From JAVXGM01 sp036657395 (GTDB lineage: Bacteria > Bacillota > Clostridia > Peptostreptococcales > Anaerovoracaceae): 64,000 nucleotides of DNA. The first letter of the stretch is position 1. Each line of letters begins with the position of its first letter. The stretch spans positions 204,059 through 268,058 of the forward strand of contig JAVXGM010000002.1 in assembly GCA_036657395.1 (NCBI GenBank), in the 5' to 3' direction. Both the position numbers and the translations under genes were made by a program. The notes beneath the pieces are model-generated. The model worked only from the letters and a program-made list of their open reading frames with translations, searched no databases and was not told the origin of the DNA. Below, one piece after another: positions 60,491-64,000 of this stretch.

Positions 60491-60958
60491 ATGATAAGAG
60501 AAATGAGGAGAAAAGACAAGGCCCTATCCTTAGAAGAAACAAAGGCTCTTTTGGAGCGAGGAGAATACGGATTTTTGGCTACAATCAGCGAAGATGATAC
60601 ACCTTACACTATGCCAATCAGTTTCGTTTACAACGATAATGCTATTTATATTCACTGCGCCCAGGAAGGCCATCGGTTGGAAAATATGCAAAAAAACAAC
60701 AATGTCTGCTTTAATGTTGTTGACTCTGTAAAACTAATGCCTGCTAAGTTTAATACTAAGTATAAGTCTGCCATCGTTTTTGGCAAGATTAAGGTTGTTG
60801 ACGATCTCGCCGAAAAAAGAGATGGCATCATAAGCATTGTAAAAAAATACAGCCCGGATTACCAGGCTGCAGGTATGGACTATATTGACAAATCATTTGA
60901 TGCTCTAAAGATACTTAAAATTGATATTAGTCACATGACAGGTAAATGTTGTTTATAA
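60491..60958 (+). CDS. Pyridoxamine 5'-phosphate oxidase-family flavoprotein
   Basis: A 155-residue split-barrel FMN-binding protein of the NimA/PNPOx-like group. LSLEETKALLERGEYGFLATISEDDTPYTMPISFVYNDNAIYIHCA at residues 13-58 is the family core, with AQEGHRLENMQKNNNVCFNVV after it. Some relatives confer 5-nitroimidazole resistance, but most are of unknown function, so no resistance claim is made. GGAGG precedes the ATG. It is divergent from the Sir2 remnant and its end overlaps the nitroreductase gene by 6 nt on the other strand. Confidence 0.82.
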   Translation: MIREMRRKDKALSLEETKALLERGEYGFLATISEDDTPYTMPISFVYNDNAIYIHCAQEGHRLENMQKNNNVCFNVVDSVKLMPAKFNTKYKSAIVFGKIKVVDDLAEKRDGIISIVKKYSPDYQAAGMDYIDKSFDALKILKIDISHMTGKCCL

Positions 60959-61495
60959 GTATGAAACTAAATCTGTCCCTTTCTTTCTTGGAGGTACATC
61001 AGGGGTAACTGCTGGATAGCCAATTGCAATAATTGCTTCCAACTGCTGCCCCTCTGGTATTTCTATCACTTCTTTAACCTTATCTTCATCAAAGATTCCC
61101 ATGATTACTGTGCCTAGACCTTTTTCGTGAGCTGTCAGGCAGAATGTCTGAGTTGCAACACCTGCGTCAAACATTTCCCATCCATTACCCTTTGGCGTAG
61201 TCGGTTGTCCATCTTTTTCATAACCGCTTCTACCACTTACCCCGGTAACTAGGATTAATGCTGGTGCGTAAGTCATAGTTTTAGTATTGTATTTAAATCC
61301 AAGAACACAATCTGTAGCAAGTTTTGCCATCTTTTCCTTGTCTTCTAGGACTAGATATCTAACGATCTGTGTATTTTTCCATGAGGGCGCAAAAGCAGCC
61401 ACATCTGCAATTTCTTCAAGTAATTCATGAGGAACTTTTTTGTCCTCAAATTTACGAATACTTCGTCTTTCTTTTATACATTTAATTAAATCCAT
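60953..61495 (-). CDS. Nitroreductase-family FMN oxidoreductase
   Basis: A 180-residue nitroreductase. KERRSIRKFEDKKVP near residue 10 is the FMN-phosphate motif, and APSWKNTQIVRYLVL near 35, AGVATQTFCLTAHEKGLGT near 112 and IAIGYPAVTPDVPPRK near 155 are family landmarks. Typical partners are NADPH and quinones or nitro compounds; the substrate is unknown. GGGAGG precedes the ATG, and a promoter (61531-61560) is visible. It converges with the PNPOx-like gene. Confidence 0.85.
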   Translation of the reverse strand: MDLIKCIKERRSIRKFEDKKVPHELLEEIADVAAFAPSWKNTQIVRYLVLEDKEKMAKLATDCVLGFKYNTKTMTYAPALILVTGVSGRSGYEKDGQPTTPKGNGWEMFDAGVATQTFCLTAHEKGLGTVIMGIFDEDKVKEVIEIPEGQQLEAIIAIGYPAVTPDVPPRKKGTDLVSYL

Positions 61496-61530
61496 TTTTT
61501 ATCCTCCCTTATCTAGCTATAATTTATTTT

Positions 61531-61560
61531 ATTGTATCACTTCTCCTCATAGTCGGTCAA
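61531..61560 (-). promoter_or_regulatory. Promoter of the nitroreductase gene
   Basis: On the minus strand TTGACC (61555-61560) and TACAAT (61531-61536) stand 18 bp apart, with TGA before the -10 giving an extended element. Confidence 0.6.
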
Positions 61561-61580
61561 CAAAAGGTGTATATCATTTG

Positions 61581-61614
61581 CCTATTCATGACAGACTACA
61601 TATAAATGAATAGG
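61581..61614 (+). repeat. Perfect 9-bp inverted repeat in front of spoVAF
   Basis: CCTATTCAT (61581-61589) and ATGAATAGG (61606-61614) are exact reverse complements separated by 16 bp. The right arm contains the first bases of the AGGAG ribosome binding site of the spoVAF gene, so the hairpin may mask it; it could also be a regulator site. Confidence 0.7.
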
Positions 61615-61624
61615 AGTGTGACCC

Positions 61625-63028
61625 ATGAATAATTACAATAGTTATTTGGCTCAATTTCGCAGAAAACTACCCTTAGGGGAAAGCTTTGATGTTTTAGAAC
61701 GAAAATTTTCCATTGGGGGTAGAGATACCACCATGTTTTTTGTAGATGGATTGACCGCAGGCCCTGTAGTTCAATTAGTAATGTCATTTTTATTGGCTGT
61801 TCCCCCCTCTGCAATGGAAAAGGCTGAAACAGCTAAGCATTTTATTAAAAGCCATATGCCATTTTTGGATACCATAACTGAAGCTGAGGTGGATAAGGCT
61901 ATTAAACATTGTTATGCCGGCCTTCTGCCCTTAATTATTGACGGATATGATGAAATCATAGTAATAGATATTCGCCAATATCCAGCAAGGGGGGTGGAAG
62001 AGCCTAGCAAAGAAAAATCTCTTCGTGGCCCAAAAGACGGCTTTACAGAAACCCTTATGACCAACGTTGCTTTAATCAGGCGACGTCTTCGAGATAATCG
62101 ATTGATTTTCAAGGCCTTTGTTGTAGGAAAAATGAGTAAGACTGACGTGTGCCTAGTCTACATGAAAGGAGAAGCGGACCAAAAGGTGGTGGACAAGCTG
62201 ACCCATGATTTGGATCAACTGAAATTAAACACTACCACCGTAGGAGAACAGACTATTGTAGAGGCCATTAGCAAGTCCCAAAAAAAGCAGAACTGGATAA
62301 ATCCTTTCCCAAAGGTCCGCTACACTCAGCGCCCTGACGTGATTTCTGCTCATATTTCCGAGGGAAAAGTAGCCATCATTGTAGATAATTCTCCTACGGT
62401 AATATTACTCCCTGCTGGTATATTTGATTTTGTTCAAGATGTGGATGATTACTATTTCCCCGTAATTACAGGAAATTATTTTCGTTTGCTTCGCACCGCA
62501 AATACACTTGTCATCTTGTTTTTAACACCATTATATCTCCTTGTTGGAGAAGGATATATTCCCCCACCAGTCTCTGTTGATTTTTTCATTCCAACAGAGC
62601 CATTTGCCATTCCACTGTTCTGGCAACTTATGCTTTTAGAACTGGCCGTGGATGGACTTAAGTTAGCCTCATTGAACACTCCTGATTCTCTAGGCATGTC
62701 CCTCTCGGTAATTGGAGCCTTAATACTGGGAGAATTTTCAATAACCTCCGGTTGGTTTATACCTCAAACCATTTTATGTATGGCCGTGGTGGCTTTGGCC
62801 AGTTTCACCCAACCAAGCATCGAGCTAGGGTATGGAATGAAGTTCATGCGAGTCCTTATTCTCATAGGTGCATTTTCTTTTGGACTTTGGGGGGCAGCTG
62901 TAGGTTTGCTTATTGGACTAACTGTACTTGCCACCACTAAAACTTTAGTGAATCGCAGCTACCTTTACCCCCTTATTCCTTGGGACAAAAAGGCCTTAAA
63001 GCGGCTCATGTTTCGGAATAAGATTTAG
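61625..63028 (+). CDS. spoVAF: Spore germination protein, SpoVAF/GerA family
   Basis: A 467-residue GerA-family protein. The N-terminal cytoplasmic part (about 1-275) contains FVDGLTAGPVVQLVMSFLL, GPKDGFTETLMTNVALIRRRLRDNRL (the hallmark of the family) and SPTVILLPAGIFDFVQDVDDYY. Four to five membrane helices follow (about 290-450). Its length and the SIGGRDTTMFFVDG opening fit SpoVAF best; GerAA-type receptor subunits are the alternative. No spoVA genes or other receptor subunits are adjacent in the window. Ribosome binding site AGGAG, partly inside an inverted repeat. It converges with the gerQ-like gene with a 23-bp overlap. Confidence 0.82.
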   Translation: MNNYNSYLAQFRRKLPLGESFDVLERKFSIGGRDTTMFFVDGLTAGPVVQLVMSFLLAVPPSAMEKAETAKHFIKSHMPFLDTITEAEVDKAIKHCYAGLLPLIIDGYDEIIVIDIRQYPARGVEEPSKEKSLRGPKDGFTETLMTNVALIRRRLRDNRLIFKAFVVGKMSKTDVCLVYMKGEADQKVVDKLTHDLDQLKLNTTTVGEQTIVEAISKSQKKQNWINPFPKVRYTQRPDVISAHISEGKVAIIVDNSPTVILLPAGIFDFVQDVDDYYFPVITGNYFRLLRTANTLVILFLTPLYLLVGEGYIPPPVSVDFFIPTEPFAIPLFWQLMLLELAVDGLKLASLNTPDSLGMSLSVIGALILGEFSITSGWFIPQTILCMAVVALASFTQPSIELGYGMKFMRVLILIGAFSFGLWGAAVGLLIGLTVLATTKTLVNRSYLYPLIPWDKKALKRLMFRNKI

Positions 63029-63488
63029 TCATATCTTCATAATAAACTAACATGCTTTTAATTCCATAAATATCAATCACAGTAATATTGCCTGTAGCTT
63101 TGGCTTGAAGCAAAATGTAGTTTATTCCCACTCCAACTAAATAGCCTTCCTTATTATCCACGAAATTTGAACCCATAAGTTGCTCTATTCTCACATATCT
63201 GCCTATTTGAGTACGATAAAATCCATTTGCGTATTGGACTGTGTTGTAATCTAAGATTTCTTGATAACCTTCTGGAAGGAGCGGGTTTGCCGGAACGGTA
63301 AATGTAGGTGCTCCAGGTATTACTTCAGGTATTCCCGGCGTCACTCCAGGTGGGTTTGCCGATTCATTTTCAAAGGATGGATTGACTACTGGAGCCATGT
63401 CTTCTGGCGGCAATACTTCACCAATTGTCATTTGGTTTTTCATGATTTTTTCTATTCCTGGTAAGGGCATTTCGTTACATGATGACAT
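63006..63488 (-). CDS. GerQ-like spore coat protein
   Basis: A 160-residue protein with a Pro/Gly-rich middle (about 45-75: VTPGIPEVIPGAP) and a C-terminal domain of about 70 residues, from TQIGRYVRIEQLMGSNF to IYGIKSMLVYYEDM, which resembles the GerQ/YwdL coat-domain pattern including the last isoleucine-tyrosine strand. In Bacillus GerQ is cross-linked in the coat and needed for CwlJ localisation. Lys-rich cross-linking N-terminal features are weak here. GAGGT precedes the ATG. It lies 20 nt after the SleB-like fragment, which supports a cortex-hydrolase link. Confidence 0.65.
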   Translation of the reverse strand: MSSCNEMPLPGIEKIMKNQMTIGEVLPPEDMAPVVNPSFENESANPPGVTPGIPEVIPGAPTFTVPANPLLPEGYQEILDYNTVQYANGFYRTQIGRYVRIEQLMGSNFVDNKEGYLVGVGINYILLQAKATGNITVIDIYGIKSMLVYYEDMTKSYSET

Positions 63489-63508
63489 AAAAAATTACCT
63501 CTTTTCAT

Positions 63509-63880
63509 TTAAGTCTTTGCATAGTTTGATGTTGGAATATAAAAACAATGATCTCCTATTTTAGTATGGATCACGCCTACGTTGGTTGGAAAGTAAGGAG
63601 GACATGTTTTTTTAAATGGATTGAAGAAAAATAAGGAATGATCTACTCCTTGTAATATTCCTCCGGCTAAAGCCCAATCAACGATATCGTAGTGAACATC
63701 AGTAGGTGTCATGTTATACACATTTTGTTTATTGTATTTACCACCTACCGTCTCACGCATACACACAAATTGGCCAGTTTGGGTGATAATCTTTCGTACA
63801 TCTCCCCCGTTGCTAATTCGAGCAAATTCTCCGTAACTGGCATTTGTCCTGTTCATAATTACTGATGCAACTGCTCTCAT
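63509..63880 (-). pseudogene. SleB/CwlJ-type cortex hydrolase fragment, probably frame-disrupted
   Basis: The 123-codon reading has the second half of the Hydrolase_2 domain: GMRAVASVIMNRTN, ITQTGQFVCM, VDWALAGGILQGVDHSLFFFNP and IGDHCFYIPTS at the end. The catalytic Glu motif (usually YxEARGE) is missing in frame; upstream codons read YHRGDDGM, while a neighbouring frame reads GIIEAMME, as if an indel split the I-E-A-R-G segment. No ribosome binding site fits the ATG at 63880 and a stop lies not far upstream. Its partner gene is gerQ-like. A short active enzyme is the less likely alternative. Confidence 0.55.
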
Positions 63881-63954
63881 TCCATCATCGCCTCGATGAT
63901 ACCTCCATTTTAAAAGGTTGAGTTGATAATATTGTTGTTACTCCGACTCAATTG

Positions 63955-63971
63955 GCTACGCAGTGCGTAGC
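63955..63971. repeat. Perfect 17-bp palindrome near the window end
   Basis: GCTACGCA, a central G, then TGCGTAGC form an exact inverted repeat about 75 bp upstream of the SleB-like fragment. No T run follows, so a normal terminator is unlikely. A regulator site or a scar of a small repeat element is possible; the stretch 63881-64000 holds nothing else recognised. Confidence 0.6.
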
Positions 63972-64000
63972 TATTTGGGAAAGTAAGATAAAATTGTCGC

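Noticed and set aside
60491..60958. Nim-type nitroimidazole resistance gene
   Set aside because: The PNPOx-like split barrel fits many functions, and the sequence alone does not single out resistance.
62752..62940. Second-frame ORFs inside spoVAF, secDF and the RND gene
   Set aside because: They lie wholly within well-supported genes in other frames and have no independent start signals or protein motifs.
1..64000. Mobile elements, prophage or defence islands
   Set aside because: No transposase, integrase, phage structural, restriction or toxin-antitoxin genes were recognised on either strand.

Overview
The window is a low-GC stretch of a Firmicutes chromosome, most likely from an anaerobic, endospore-forming member of the Clostridia. 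The evidence is the housekeeping gene order (mltG-trmR-U32 peptidase; rsfS-yqeK-nadD; aspS-hisS-hemZ; rel-secDF-yajC), the sporulation or germination genes (ylmC/ymxH, spoVAF, a gerQ-like gene, a sleB-like fragment), Gram-positive wall biology (LCP ligase, sortless secreted peptidases, no outer-membrane genes) and a clostridial-type Tad pilus operon. A placement near Anaerovoracaceae or a related Peptostreptococcales group is only inference. Nearly all genes lie on the minus strand.

Layout. 1-8.3 kb: ispH (cut by the window edge), rarA, a SPOR protein, a DUF308 membrane protein and an LCP ligase. Then comes a two-gene amino-acid unit (saccharopine-dehydrogenase-like enzyme plus APC permease) behind a glycine-type riboswitch with its own promoter and terminator. 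8.36-8.76 kb: a lone plus-strand 55-residue zinc-ribbon gene whose leader can pair with its own ribosome binding site in up to three ways. 8.8-14.9 kb: Tad/Flp pilus operon (tadA, tadB, tadC, flp, TadE-like, TadG-like, a second TadE-like protein with cysteine modules, DUF6382). 15-20.7 kb: a phosphate-response unit (Na/Pi cotransporter, phoB, phoR, CPA2 antiporter) preceded by a four-repeat, 11-bp-period Pho box. 20.7-21.8 kb: a TadZ-like gene with a strong promoter carrying a 12-bp direct repeat.

21.8-27.4 kb: tepA, ylmC, a DUF975 protein, a metallophosphoesterase, a PF06541 membrane protein and a CNNM-type protein. 27.4-48.8 kb: a very long colinear minus-strand run of core genes for tRNA charging and modification, EF-P, RNase J, ribosome silencing, NAD synthesis, haem synthesis, stringent response and protein export, closing with yajC and tandem terminators. 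tRNA-Leu(CAA) follows at 48.8 kb.

49-64 kb is more accessory: a large RND permease, cysK, two paralogous secreted papain-type peptidases with nearly identical 3' ends, CorA, an iron-containing alcohol dehydrogenase, a decayed Sir2 deacetylase gene, a flavin-binding PNPOx-like protein, a nitroreductase, and a germination group (spoVAF, gerQ-like, sleB-like).

No phage, insertion sequence, CRISPR array or recognisable defence system was seen. The most noteworthy items are regulatory: the riboswitch in front of an uncharacterised dehydrogenase, the multi-copy anti-Shine-Dalgarno leader, the Pho box, and the repeat-bearing tadZ promoter. All motif calls were made by eye and need computational confirmation.
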